Positions 1-8,848 of a stretch of 38,155 bases of DNA are shown here, piece after piece. Both the position numbers and the translations under genes were made by a program. Under the pieces are notes generated by a model. That model did not search any database and was not told the DNA's origin. It was given only the letters and a program-made list of their open reading frames with translations. Positions within the stretch are counted from its first letter, which is position 1; each line of letters starts with the position of its first letter. The DNA lies in contig JACRKC010000091.1 in assembly GCA_016235555.1 (NCBI GenBank), positions 1-38,155 on the forward strand, given 5' to 3'. Origin of the DNA: Verrucomicrobiota bacterium (GTDB lineage: Bacteria > Verrucomicrobiota > Verrucomicrobiia > Opitutales > Opitutaceae).

Positions 1-72
1 CCCCGAACCGCTGAACTTTTGTCACTCTATTTCGCGAGACTCAGTAATTCCAACTGCGCTTTCTAAGATAAT

Positions 73-184
73 TGTAGCGGCGGTCTGTGACCGCCGAACG
101 AATACCCTTGGCGCAACGCCGGCGGTCATGGACCGCCGCCACAGCCAAGGCCTTCGCGAACTGACCTCAGTTGGAGTTACGCGC
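73..184. repeat. Family A palindromic repeat, copy A1
   Basis: An imperfect long palindrome: a core hairpin starting gtagcggcggtctgtgaccg is mirrored by ggcggtcatggaccgccgcc, and the right end carries the arm ctgacctcagttggagttac. The same right arm is present at 10411-10430 and similar arms occur in the copies at 18716-18853 and 22965-23103. The left outer arm is degenerate here. The right arm overlaps the end of the histidine kinase gene and encodes its last few residues. Function unknown; it resembles a REP/MITE-like element without coding capacity. Confidence 0.85.
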
Positions 185-3100
185 CGGCGCGTCCGCGCCG
201 GGCCGGCCCGCCGCGCGGACCGCCGGCCGCGGTGGCGGCAGGAGTTCTTCGACCGCCGCGATCAGCACCTCCGCGTCAAACGGCTTGCCGAGCACTTTGT
301 GCCGGGCGGTGCGCGTGCGCAGTCGCGCTTCGTCCACCTGCCCGTGCCCGGTCATCAGGATCACGTTCAAGTCCGGGCGCACCTCGGCGGCGGCCATGGC
401 CAGGTCCACGCCGGACATCCCGGGCATCGTCACATCCGAAACGAGCAGATCGAATTCGGCCGGCGTCTTCCACAACCGCGCCAGCGCATCCTCCGCGCAG
501 GCGAACACTTCGACCGCACATCCGCGGGACCGCAGCACCGCCGCGGTGGCCCGCGCCACGAAGGTCTCGTCGTCCACCAGCATGATCCGGCCCGGCTTCG
601 ATCGCCCGACGGCTTCCGCCGGGACCGCCGCGGCGTCGGCCGGCGGCGACTGCCCGTGCGCCGCGGGCAGGTAGACGCGAAAGAGCGCCCCTCGCGCCGG
701 CTCGCTCTCCACCGTGATCGCCCCTTGGTGCGCGCTCACGATGCCATGCACCACCGCCAGCCCCAGACCCGTGCCGCTCCCCACCGGTTTCGTCGTGAAA
801 AACGGATCGAAGATCCGCTCGCGCACCCCCGGCGCGATGCCGGGTCCCGTGTCACGCACTTCCAGGCAGAGATAGTCCGCCGCCTCACCCGGGGCCGGGA
901 CCAAACCGGCGACCGCCGACCCCGGCACCACCCGCAACGCCAGCGTCAGGCTCCCGCCCTGCGGCGTCATGGCCTGAATCGCGTTGGTGCCGAGATTCAT
1001 CAGCAGGTGATGGAACTGCGCTCCGTCGCCCACCACGACGGCCACCGCCGGTCCGGGCTCCGCCACAATCGAGATGTTGGCCGCCGCGGACAGCCGCAGG
1101 AGGCGGCTGGTGTCGGCGATGAGCGGCACGAGGTCGACCGGTTGCTGTTGCGGCGTCTGTTTCCGGCTGAACGCCAGCATCTGCTGGACGAGGCTCCGGG
1201 CCTGACGGCTGGCCCGGACGATTTCGCTCAAGTGGGTGCGCGCCTCGGGCCCGAGATTCGACTCCCGGGCGATGATCTCGGCGTAGCTCAGAATCGGCAC
1301 CAGCAGATTGTTGAACCCGTGGGCGATGCCACCGGCCAGCGTCCCCAGCGCCTCCAGCTTGTGCGTCTGGCCGAGCTTTTCGGCGAGTTGCTCCCGCGCC
1401 CGTTCCGCCCGCTCCTGCCCGATGGCCACCGCCGCGGTGTGCGAGGCAAGTTCGACCACGCGCACATGGTCTTCGCGCGGCGTCCCCGGCTGCCGGTAAT
1501 ACACCGCAAAGGTCCCGAACAACTCGCCCTGCGCGCCCACGATCGGTGTGGACCAGCATGCCCGCAGTCCGCTCGCGAGGGCGGCCGCCCGGAACCGCTC
1601 CCACCGCGGGTCCCGCCCGATGTCGGCCACCACCACCCGGCCGCGGGTGCAGGCCGCCGCCCCGCACGAACCCGCCATCGGGCCGATTTCCACGGCGCCG
1701 AGCGCCGCGCAGTATTCGGCGGGCATCCGGAGCGACGCCCCAAGGCGCAACTGCCGGCCATCCTCGCTCACCAGCATGATGGAGGCGATGAGCTCGGGTT
1801 CGTCGCGCTCGATCCCCGTCAGGATCGAATTCAACACGCTGGGCAGCGGGGCCCGCATCGCGATCAGCTCCATCGTCCGGTTCTTTTCCTCCAACCTGAG
1901 TTCGCTGCCCCGGCGCCGCGCCACCTCCGACTCGAGCTGCCCCACCGTGTCCCGCAGCTCCATCGTGCGCGCGATCACGCGCTGTTCGAGTTGGTGGTGC
2001 GATGTCTCCAATTCGCCGCGGGATTCGCGGAGCGCCTTCGCCATCGATTCCTGCTCCGCCAGGCTCGCCTGCAAGCGGGCCATCATGTCCAGCCAGCGCC
2101 CGTGCATCGCCGCGATCGCCGCCTGCATCTCGCCGATCTCCTGGACGCGGGTGGACTCCAGCTTGAGCGCCCCCACTTCCCCGGGGGCGTGGGCCGCCTG
2201 GCGCGCGACCACGGCCAGTTGTTCGACGGGCCAGGTCACCCGCCGGGCCACCCGGTGCGCGACCAGCGACGCCAGCCCGAGCGCCCCGGCGAGTCCCACG
2301 CCAAGATAACCGAGCTGGCGCCAGAACAGCGCCCGCGAGGCCGACTGATCCTGCAAGACCGTCATGATCCACGGCCCCGCCATCCCCGCCCCCTGCACCG
2401 GCGCCCAGCCGAAGAGCACGTCTTTCGCCGGCAGATCCTTCTCCGCCGGCAACACTCCCTCGGACGCCGCGGCCCGCCCGGTCGCGCCGCGCGGCCGGCC
2501 AAACTCCAGGTGCCGGAAAGCCGTCAACGGCGGATGCCGCACTTTGTCGGTGGCATAGACCACCCGTCTCGCCGCGTCGATCATCACGATGTCGCCGGCC
2601 GTGATCAGGTTTCGTCCCGCTTCGAATTCGTTCAACCGCGAGAGGTCCAGCGAGCCTTCGACCACGCCGTCAAATTCCCCCGCCGGCGACCGCAACGGCG
2701 CGCTGACGGCCACGATCGGGTCCGTCCCGAACCCACGCCCCTGAAACGCATTGGAGACATGCGGCTGGCCCGTGCGGGCCGGCTCCGTGAAATACGCCCG
2801 ATCACTCACCACCCTGAACTGGTCCCCCCCGGGCTGATCCGCCGCCACCATCACCGGACTGGTGGCGATGATCCGGCCATCCGCCCGGGCGACCAGCATG
2901 GTCAGCAGGCTCGGATTGGTTTCCCGGGCGCGCAGCAAGATCCGCGCGAGGGCGGCGGGATCACGGACCGCCCCTTCATCGATCTCCCGCGCCAGCATCA
3001 CGATCAGCTGCCGGTGGCGCTCCAGGTAAGTGCCGAGCCGCTGGCCCGTCAGATACGCGGTCTCCTGCAACCGCTCGCCCGCCTCCCGCCGGTTGCGCAC

Positions 3101-3271
3101 CCAAAAATACTGCCCCCAGCCCACCCCCGCGATCAACAGCACGCCCACCACCACGACCGCCACCCGGCCAAACAACAGGTTTCGCAGCGGAATCGTGCGA
3201 CCAGCTCGATTCGTCGGTCCGCAAGGGGGGTCGGACTCCATGTCGGCCGACAGTAGGCCGGCCCTCGCCAT
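167..3271 (-). CDS. Membrane-bound hybrid sensor histidine kinase with GAF and receiver domains
   Basis: A 1034-residue sensor kinase. A transmembrane helix at about residues 31-50 and a second at about 315-340 bracket a periplasmic region resembling a dCache/PAS sensor. A coiled coil (about 370-465) and a GAF-like domain (about 475-620) follow. The HisKA H-box reads [11 protein letters not shown] with H651 as the phosphoacceptor. The ATPase has an N-box ([10 protein letters not shown]), G1 (DTGPGIAPG), F-box (FDPFFTTK) and G2 ([11 protein letters not shown]). A C-terminal receiver domain carries [14 protein letters not shown] with D946 as likely acceptor, and a Lys in LGKPF. No separate response regulator is nearby. 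The usual Asp after the H-box His is Gly here. An alternative start is the ATG at 3241; neither start has a clear Shine-Dalgarno sequence. The last codons and stop lie in a family A repeat. It diverges from recD2. Confidence 0.92.
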   Translation of the reverse strand: MARAGLLSADMESDPPCGPTNRAGRTIPLRNLLFGRVAVVVVGVLLIAGVGWGQYFWVRNRREAGERLQETAYLTGQRLGTYLERHRQLIVMLAREIDEGAVRDPAALARILLRARETNPSLLTMLVARADGRIIATSPVMVAADQPGGDQFRVVSDRAYFTEPARTGQPHVSNAFQGRGFGTDPIVAVSAPLRSPAGEFDGVVEGSLDLSRLNEFEAGRNLITAGDIVMIDAARRVVYATDKVRHPPLTAFRHLEFGRPRGATGRAAASEGVLPAEKDLPAKDVLFGWAPVQGAGMAGPWIMTVLQDQSASRALFWRQLGYLGVGLAGALGLASLVAHRVARRVTWPVEQLAVVARQAAHAPGEVGALKLESTRVQEIGEMQAAIAAMHGRWLDMMARLQASLAEQESMAKALRESRGELETSHHQLEQRVIARTMELRDTVGQLESEVARRRGSELRLEEKNRTMELIAMRAPLPSVLNSILTGIERDEPELIASIMLVSEDGRQLRLGASLRMPAEYCAALGAVEIGPMAGSCGAAACTRGRVVVADIGRDPRWERFRAAALASGLRACWSTPIVGAQGELFGTFAVYYRQPGTPREDHVRVVELASHTAAVAIGQERAERAREQLAEKLGQTHKLEALGTLAGGIAHGFNNLLVPILSYAEIIARESNLGPEARTHLSEIVRASRQARSLVQQMLAFSRKQTPQQQPVDLVPLIADTSRLLRLSAAANISIVAEPGPAVAVVVGDGAQFHHLLMNLGTNAIQAMTPQGGSLTLALRVVPGSAVAGLVPAPGEAADYLCLEVRDTGPGIAPGVRERIFDPFFTTKPVGSGTGLGLAVVHGIVSAHQGAITVESEPARGALFRVYLPAAHGQSPPADAAAVPAEAVGRSKPGRIMLVDDETFVARATAAVLRSRGCAVEVFACAEDALARLWKTPAEFDLLVSDVTMPGMSGVDLAMAAAEVRPDLNVILMTGHGQVDEARLRTRTARHKVLGKPFDAEVLIAAVEELLPPPRPAVRAAGRPGADAPARNSN

Positions 3272-3348
3272 CTACCAGAGAATTTGATTCGCAATTCTTG
3301 CCAATTTTTCCGGAGCCCTGTTGCTGCTGTTTTCCCTCCTCTCGCATC

Positions 3349-5757
3349 GTGACCCGCCTCCCGCCCTCGCCCCTCCCGTCGCTCACCGGCGTCGTCGAGC
3401 GCATCGTGTTTCTCAACGAAGAGAACCACTACACGATCGCGGAGTTCCGCCCCGAGCCCTCCTCCGCCAAGGCTACGGAGGGCCGGCCCGGCCGAGAGGA
3501 ACTCGTCACCATCGTCGGCCCGCTGCCCGGCGTGGAGTGCGGCGAGACGCTCCACCTCACCGGCGAGTGGACGCGCCACGCCCAGCACGGCGCCCAGTTC
3601 AAGATCGCCACCTTCAAGAGCGAACTCCCCTCCTCCGTCCACGGCATCCGCAAATACCTCGGCAGCGGCCTCGTGCCCGGCATCGGCAAAGTCTACGCCA
3701 ACAAGATCGTCGACGCCTTCGGCACCGATACGCTGCGCATCCTGAGCGAGGAGTCCGGCCGTCTCCGCGATGTCGACGGCATCGGGAAAAAACGCGCCAC
3801 CGCGATCAAGCAGGCGTGGGACGCGAAGCGCACCGAACGCGAACTCTACATCTTCCTCCAGACTTACGGCGTCACGCCCAGCCAGTGCGTGAAACTCGTC
3901 AAGCACTTCGGCGCGCAGGCCAAGACCATCCTCACCACCGAGCCCTACCGCGTCGCCCGCGAAATCGACGGCATCGGTTTCAAGACCGCCGACCGCATCG
4001 CCATCAACCTCGGCTTCGCCAACGACGCCCCGCCGCGCGTCGACGCCGGCATCCTCTTCGCCCTCGATACGCTGCAGGAGGAAGGCCACACCGCCTACCC
4101 GCACGACGACCTCGTCGGCTACGCCGCCAACCTCCTCGAAACCTCCAGCGAGCGCATCACCGCCCGCATCGCCGCGCTCGTCGAGCGCAAGGATCTCGTC
4201 CGGCATCCAGCCCGTAGCGTCCAACGTGAGGAGGCCGGCGAATCCACCCCGCCAGCCTCGTCACCTCGGCTGCTACCAACCGATCTCATCCAACTCCCTC
4301 CCCTCGACCGCGCCGAACAACGCATCGCCGGCACCATCACCCGGCTCTCCCGCGTCGCCAGCGGCCTCCCCCCGATCAAGACCGTCGCCGCCGTCGAGTG
4401 GGCCGAAAAAAAAGCCGGCTTCGTCTACCACGAACTCCAGCGCACCGCCCTCCGCGCCGCCCTCGAATCCAAGGTCTCCATCATCACCGGCGGACCCGGC
4501 ACCGGTAAGACGACCATCCTCCGCGCCCTCGTCGAAATTCTCCGCGCCAAGAAAGTCCGCGTCCACCTCGCCGCCCCCACCGGCCGCGCCGCCCAGCGCC
4601 TCACCGAGACCACCGGTGGCTTTGCGCAGACCATCCACCGCCTCCTCGGTTTCGATCACGCCGCGGGCGGCTTCGTGCACAACGAGCACAAGCCCCTCGC
4701 CACCGACTTCCTCGTGATCGACGAGGCGTCGATGCTCGACTCGCGTCTCGCCGCCGCGCTCCTCGCCGCGATCCCGTCCCGCGCTCACCTCCTCCTCGTC
4801 GGCGACATTGATCAACTCCCAAGCGTCGGCGCCGGCAACGTCCTCAAGGACCTGATCGCCACCTCCGGCTCTCAACTCTCAGCTCTCAACTCTCAACTTC
4901 CCACCACCCGCCTCTCCGTCATCTACCGCCAGCAAGGCCAGTCGCAGATCGTCACGACCGCCCACGCCATCAACTCCGGCGATCCGTCGCTGCCCCCGAT
5001 GTTTCAGGCCGCCGCCGACGCCCAGGTCTGGGCCGACCTCAACTTCATCGCGGCCACCGATGCGCAGGACTGCGTGGAAAAAATCCTGCAACTCGTGACC
5101 GAGTTCATCCCGCGCAAACTCAAATGGCCCGACCCGATCGCCGACGTGCAGGTGCTCGCGCCGATGCACAAAGGCGTGGCCGGCGTCGGCAATCTCAACG
5201 TCCAGCTCCAAGGCGCGCTCAATGGTTCGACTTCGCTCACCACCAGCTCCGGGGTGGGCGGACGCGTCCCTGCGCCCGCATTCGGCGCCCCTGCCGGCGC
5301 CGGGACGCGCCGGCCCACCTCGATCCGCACCGTCGCCGGCGAGTTCCGCCCCGGCGACAAAGTCATCCAGCTGCGCAACAACTACGACAAGGAGCTCTTC
5401 AACGGCGACATCGGCCGCATCACCGCCGTCCACGCCGACCGCGGCACGCTCGAAGCCGACTTCGACGGCGCCCGCCACGAGTTCACGCGCGGCGATCTGG
5501 GCGACCTCGCGCTCGCCTACTGTTGCAGCATCCACAAGAGCCAGGGCTCGGAATACCCCGTCGTGATCGTGCCGTTGCTGAAGGCGCACTTCATGATGCT
5601 TCAGCGCAACTTGATCTACACCGCGATCACGCGCGGAAAAAAGAAGGTCTTCCTCGTCGGCGAACCCGCCGCCTACGCCATGGCCGTGCGCAACAACGAA
5701 TCAAAGCTCCGCTGCACCCACCTGCGGGAAAAGCTCACCGCGATCACCAACGGTTGA
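3349..5757 (+). CDS. recD2: RecD2-type ATP-dependent 5'-3' DNA helicase
   Basis: An SF1 helicase of the RecD2/TraA family (YrrC in Bacillus), acting in DNA repair independently of RecBC. The N-terminal part has the OB-like start (GVVERIVFLNEENHYTIAEF) and helix-hairpin-helix segments (GIGKVYANKI, GIGKKRATAI, GIGFKTADRI). The Walker A motif GGPGTGKT is at residues 381-388 and the Walker B motif VIDEASMLD has D458/E459. The C-terminal UvrD_C_2 part ends with SIHKSQGSEYPVVIVPL and YTAITRGKK. I chose the GTG at 3349, just before the conserved N-terminus; an upstream TTG at 3298 is also open. The protein is about 802 residues, longer than many RecD2 proteins (about 715-750), and at least four inserts encoded by palindromic or simple repeats account for part of this (about residues 36-49, 289-310, 506-519 and 634-658). 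Confidence 0.93.
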   Translation: MTRLPPSPLPSLTGVVERIVFLNEENHYTIAEFRPEPSSAKATEGRPGREELVTIVGPLPGVECGETLHLTGEWTRHAQHGAQFKIATFKSELPSSVHGIRKYLGSGLVPGIGKVYANKIVDAFGTDTLRILSEESGRLRDVDGIGKKRATAIKQAWDAKRTERELYIFLQTYGVTPSQCVKLVKHFGAQAKTILTTEPYRVAREIDGIGFKTADRIAINLGFANDAPPRVDAGILFALDTLQEEGHTAYPHDDLVGYAANLLETSSERITARIAALVERKDLVRHPARSVQREEAGESTPPASSPRLLPTDLIQLPPLDRAEQRIAGTITRLSRVASGLPPIKTVAAVEWAEKKAGFVYHELQRTALRAALESKVSIITGGPGTGKTTILRALVEILRAKKVRVHLAAPTGRAAQRLTETTGGFAQTIHRLLGFDHAAGGFVHNEHKPLATDFLVIDEASMLDSRLAAALLAAIPSRAHLLLVGDIDQLPSVGAGNVLKDLIATSGSQLSALNSQLPTTRLSVIYRQQGQSQIVTTAHAINSGDPSLPPMFQAAADAQVWADLNFIAATDAQDCVEKILQLVTEFIPRKLKWPDPIADVQVLAPMHKGVAGVGNLNVQLQGALNGSTSLTTSSGVGGRVPAPAFGAPAGAGTRRPTSIRTVAGEFRPGDKVIQLRNNYDKELFNGDIGRITAVHADRGTLEADFDGARHEFTRGDLGDLALAYCCSIHKSQGSEYPVVIVPLLKAHFMMLQRNLIYTAITRGKKKVFLVGEPAAYAMAVRNNESKLRCTHLREKLTAITNG
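3457..3482. repeat. In-frame palindrome inside recD2 (family D)
   Basis: A 26-bp imperfect palindrome with arms ccctcc/ggaggg, read as SSAKATEGR in RecD2. Its reverse complement matches the copy inside the GH95 gene at 28714-28739 in 24 of 26 positions. It lies in the N-terminal beta-rich domain, between conserved segments. Confidence 0.8.
4214..4276. repeat. In-frame copy of family C repeat inside recD2
   Basis: A 63-bp element beginning gtagcgtccaacgtgaggag and ending cctcggctgctac. It is clearly related to the intergenic copies at 13463-13533 and 21462-21531. It is read through as about 21 residues (roughly 289-310) between the helix-hairpin-helix region and the helicase core. Confidence 0.85.
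4870..4902 (+). repeat. Short tandem CTCAACT-type repeat inside recD2
   Basis: Near-tandem copies of ctcaactctcagctctcaac are read in frame as SQLSALNSQL, between the SVGAGNVLKDLI segment and TTRLSVIYRQ. The composition is unlike the surrounding GC-rich coding sequence, so this looks like a simple-repeat insertion. Confidence 0.65.
5254..5318. repeat. In-frame palindrome inside recD2 (ggacgcgtcc type)
   Basis: Left arm gtgggcggacgcgtccc (5254-5270) and right arm gggacgcgccggcccac (5302-5318) form a long stem with one mismatch and an inner GC-rich palindrome. It is read in frame as a Gly/Ala/Pro-rich stretch just before the conserved TSIRTVAGEFRPGDKVIQL segment. Confidence 0.8.
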
Positions 5758-6328
5758 GCCGGACCCATTCGGATGGAAAACCACGAATGGACCCGAAGGA
5801 ACACGAATTGAAGCGGAACCAGCGCCGCGAGTTCTGACGCGCCTGACGATCACCCTCCGGCGCGCGCGGCCGACGGCAGGTCTGGTGTCTAGCACTCCTC
5901 TGTTACTTGCCCCTCAAAAAACCCGTCCAGAAAAGTGTCACCCAATGGGTGACACTGCCTATGAGAATTCGGGCGTCAGATGACTTCAGACGTAACAAAG
6001 TAATGCTCGAAGCTATCCGAAGTCCCACGCCTTTGGGACTCCGCTTGGCGGGCGGCGGTCCGTCGCCGCCGGGAAAAGGCGCGGCGATGACGGAGCAGCG
6101 CTCCTCCCAAGAAGGTTTTCGGATAGCCTTCAATTTGATTCGCGCCGGTTCGCATCCATTCGTGGTTGGTTCGCATCGACACCGCTCAGCCAGCGCCTTA
6201 CCGAGGTGGCTGGCAAAATGGACGCGGAGCTGAGTCAGCGGTCCCGGAAGTCGTGATGATCGAGCCCCCACACGAGCTTTCTGTGAACTTGCCGCGCAGG
6301 AGGCCTCCGCGATAGCTTCCAATATCCC
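5758..6328. repeat. Gene-free gap with nested inverted repeats
   Basis: No convincing gene. A ccacgaatgg arm at 5781-5790 is mirrored by ccattcgtgg at 6155-6164. A perfect short hairpin gtgtcacccaatgggtgacac lies at about 5937-5957. cgaagctatccgaa (6008-6021) is mirrored by ttcggatagccttc (6118-6131). Inside that pair are gtcccacgcctttgggac and ggcggcggtccgtcgccgcc hairpins. The nesting resembles stacked non-autonomous elements. A terminator for recD2 is not obvious. Confidence 0.7.
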
Positions 6329-7099
6329 ATGTTACAGCCCTCCACAGTTGAGTTCGCCCTCAGCGGCACCGCCAATGGCGTGGAGATTTCCCCGGCGCAT
6401 GTGCCATTCGGGCTGATGCGCAAATTCCACGACGACGTGGAGAAGCTCGTGCTCGGGTCCAACCAAGGTTCGTTGGCTGACACGCTCGTTGAAGTGCGAA
6501 AGGGCTCATACGCTTTGGTGGTCCCGATCCCGGAAAACGTCCGCGAAAGCTTTGAGCGTGATATTGCCGTGGCCACCGAATCGGAAGCGGCCACCCACCC
6601 CGACCCCACGCGGCTTGGGGTGCTCCAAAGCTGGAAGAGGCGCGCGGAGATCGACGGCGGTCTCACCTTCCACCTCCGCCCGCAGGCCGGCGCGCGCATC
6701 CCGGCATTGAAGATCGACGCCAACACCGTCTTGCGCCGCACGACCGAGGATCGCTGGGTCGCGGTCGAGCTGTTGCTGGTCGGCCGCGTGCTCGAAGCGG
6801 GCGGTGCAAAAACCAACATCCACGTCCGCCTGCGCGATCAACCCCAGCCTGTCATCGTCGCGGTCGATTGGAGTATTTTGGAGCGCGAGGCGTTTCCGTT
6901 CACGGGCGACAAGCTGCTGCGGGTGACCGCAGAGCGGAACCAGCGCACCCGGGTGCTCCGCAAACTGCGCCTGATCGAGTTCGTCGCCTACCAGCCGGAA
7001 TTCGATGCCGCTGCCTTCGCCCGAATGACGGCAGCCGGTGAAAAAGCGTGGGGCGATGTGGCGGACGCCGCCCAGTGGGTCCGCGAACAGCGGGATTGA
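6329..7099 (+). CDS. Unrecognised protein paired with PIN-domain protein
   Basis: A 256-residue protein with no signal peptide or membrane helix. I recognise no catalytic motif. The N-terminal half mixes predicted strands and helices (residues 1-80) and includes a segment reading VEVRKGSYALVVPIPENV. The C-terminal half has an OB/beta-like run (LLLVGRVLEAGG, NIHVRL, QPVIVAVDWSILE). It ends 2 bp before the ATG of a PIN-domain gene, so the two are almost certainly co-transcribed. That makes an antitoxin or regulatory partner role possible, but it is larger than classical VapB antitoxins. Codon use and GC look slightly less extreme than the flanking genes, compatible with acquisition. Function unknown. 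Confidence 0.8.
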   Translation: MLQPSTVEFALSGTANGVEISPAHVPFGLMRKFHDDVEKLVLGSNQGSLADTLVEVRKGSYALVVPIPENVRESFERDIAVATESEAATHPDPTRLGVLQSWKRRAEIDGGLTFHLRPQAGARIPALKIDANTVLRRTTEDRWVAVELLLVGRVLEAGGAKTNIHVRLRDQPQPVIVAVDWSILEREAFPFTGDKLLRVTAERNQRTRVLRKLRLIEFVAYQPEFDAAAFARMTAAGEKAWGDVADAAQWVREQRD

Positions 7100-7101
7100 A
7101 C

Positions 7102-7617
7102 ATGCGAAACGCCGTCCAGCTCGACACGAGTTTCCTGATCACGCTGGCGGATCCGCGGCGAGAAAGACACGCGACCGCCAAGCAGTTCTTCCAGCATTTT
7201 CTGAAAGAACGAATGCCGATGGCGGTGTCAGCCATCGTCGTCACCGAGTTTTGCCGCCGGCAGGAACTTGGAACGCTGCCGCTGGAGCAGTTGATGCTCG
7301 TGCCGTTCAATCACGAAGATGCGGTCATCGCCGCCGGGTTCGACTTCAAGGAATTCAAGGCGGACGGCGTTGATCGGCAGTCGCTGAAAGACGACTTCAA
7401 GATCATCGGGCAGGCCCATGCGCGCGATTTCGGCTATGTGATCACCGACGATGCCGAGACCATGTTCGGCTACTGCGAATCACTGTGTGCGGCCGGTCGC
7501 ACGCATCTGCGCGGAATCAAACTGCAGGCCGGGTTCTCGCTGGAGGCTTTCACTTCCGACGGCCAGAAGGACTTTCCCGTCGTCATGGAAACTGCCGGCG
7601 AATATCCGGCTGAATAG
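7102..7617 (+). CDS. PIN-domain protein, probable VapC-like ribonuclease
   Basis: A 171-residue PIN-fold protein. Acidic residues expected for the Mg2+-dependent RNase site are D8 (QLDTSFL), E49 (VTEFCRR), D97/D98 (SLKDDFKII) and D116/D117 (VITDDAET). PIN proteins coupled to a small upstream gene usually act as type II toxins that cleave tRNA or rRNA. Here the upstream partner is an unrecognised 256-residue protein 2 bp away. At about 170 residues it is longer than a minimal VapC (about 130), with a C-terminal extension of about 45 residues. The gene ends 4 bp before the convergent nuclease-fusion gene. Confidence 0.82.
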   Translation: MRNAVQLDTSFLITLADPRRERHATAKQFFQHFLKERMPMAVSAIVVTEFCRRQELGTLPLEQLMLVPFNHEDAVIAAGFDFKEFKADGVDRQSLKDDFKIIGQAHARDFGYVITDDAETMFGYCESLCAAGRTHLRGIKLQAGFSLEAFTSDGQKDFPVVMETAGEYPAE

Positions 7618-7621
7618 GCCC

Positions 7622-8656
7622 TCACGGCACCCACTCGTCCATGGCCTCGGCGCCCATCGGGACGGCGTGGCGGTTTTTCAGGAGTTCGTTGTTGAGGAAG
7701 ATCGCGGTGCCGTCCGCCCGGCGGAGGTGCACGTCGGCGAGGTAGCGGTCGTATTTGTCGACCTTCGAGGTCGTGATGATGACGTCGGCGGCGCCGGCTA
7801 GCAGCGACTCGGTGAAGCGTTTCGCGGCCTGGCCTTCGGCGGTGTCCATCTCCGGACAGTCGATTCCGCGGAGCCGCAGCTTCTCGTCCATCACGTAGTG
7901 AGGGAGGGCGATGGTGACGGCCAGCGTATCGCCATCAATCACGCGGCGCACCGTGGCCCGGTAGGTGAAGAGATCGGCCGGTCCCGCTTCGGCGTCCACG
8001 CGGATTCCGCCGTTGTCGCAGCGCACGATGGCACCCGCTCGCAGGCCGCCGGCCTGAGCCGGGGTCAGCGGCAGGTAGAGTTTGAACCCCACGTCCACCG
8101 CCATCCCGCCATCGCGCGCGACGACGCGATGGAGACCGGCGGTGCCGAGTCGCGGGCGCAGAAGCTTGACGGCCGGCCCGGTCGGCGCCGCGGCGTCATC
8201 CGCGGTCCTGGGTGCCGCCAGTCGGGCGGCGGCATTGAGCGCCCGCACCTGCCGTTTCAATTCGGCCGTGGGTATCGGGCCGCGCCGCAGCTGCACCGCC
8301 AGCGCGTCGCGCCGGACCTCGTCGGTCACCTGGCAGAGGAGGCGGCAGCGATTCCACCCGAATTCCGCGACCGGTCGCGGAATCCGGTAGCAGCGGTAAA
8401 ACTGGACGCACTCCTGGAGCGTGCGGCTGCTAACGCCGATGTCGGACGCCAACCGGACGAAGACCCGGGTCCCATAGTCCGCCCGGTCCTTCTTCAGCAG
8501 CACGTGCTCGTGAATCAGACGCCCCGTTTCATGAAACGTCATCACCCACGCCACCTCGACCTGCCGCCGCCCGGCCCCGATCACGCGCTGCACGTCGTGC
8601 CGTAGTTCGGCGTAGGTGCGGGGCACGGGAGCGACAGACGACGGGACGCGGGGCAT
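7622..8656 (-). CDS. DUF1016 N-terminal domain fused to a staphylococcal-type nuclease
   Basis: About 344 residues. The N-terminal part (about 10-140) resembles the DUF1016_N/YhcG winged-helix region (TYAELRHDVQRVIGAG, IGVSSRTLQECVQFYRCY). In YhcG proteins this precedes a PD-(D/E)XK nuclease. Here the C-terminal part (about 240-344) is instead an SNase-like fold with the family's active-site set: VIDGDT, RLRGIDCPE and KYDRYLADV, matching Asp, Arg, Asp, Glu and Arg of staphylococcal nuclease. A linker of about 100 residues follows the N-terminal domain. No signal peptide is visible, so a cytoplasmic DNase/RNase role is likely. I chose the ATG at 8656 because the upstream extension to 8734 is Arg-rich and not family-like. 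A role in defence or DNA processing is inference. Confidence 0.85.
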   Translation of the reverse strand: MPRVPSSVAPVPRTYAELRHDVQRVIGAGRRQVEVAWVMTFHETGRLIHEHVLLKKDRADYGTRVFVRLASDIGVSSRTLQECVQFYRCYRIPRPVAEFGWNRCRLLCQVTDEVRRDALAVQLRRGPIPTAELKRQVRALNAAARLAAPRTADDAAAPTGPAVKLLRPRLGTAGLHRVVARDGGMAVDVGFKLYLPLTPAQAGGLRAGAIVRCDNGGIRVDAEAGPADLFTYRATVRRVIDGDTLAVTIALPHYVMDEKLRLRGIDCPEMDTAEGQAAKRFTESLLAGAADVIITTSKVDKYDRYLADVHLRRADGTAIFLNNELLKNRHAVPMGAEAMDEWVP

Positions 8657-8848
8657 GGGATGGCGATGCCGCAGGGTTTGGCGCGAAACCGCCCCGATGT
8701 CCGCCCCAAAACACCGGCCGCTGCGGAGACGCATTCGGCCTGCGCTCCCCGGTCCGGACCGGTCATCGCTCCCGCCATTTTTGTTCTAGCGTTATATCGC
8801 TTCCGCTCTCGGCAGCTGCCGCGTTTCGTGTTTCCTTCAGCCTACCCC

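Noticed and set aside
128-3256. A 1042-residue open frame antisense to the histidine kinase
   Set aside because: It is an Arg/His/Pro-rich high-GC shadow with no recognisable domain; the minus strand encodes a complete hybrid kinase.
5903-6322. 139-residue minus-strand frame in the gap after recD2
   Set aside because: It is built from the palindromic arms and has no domain or plausible ribosome binding site.
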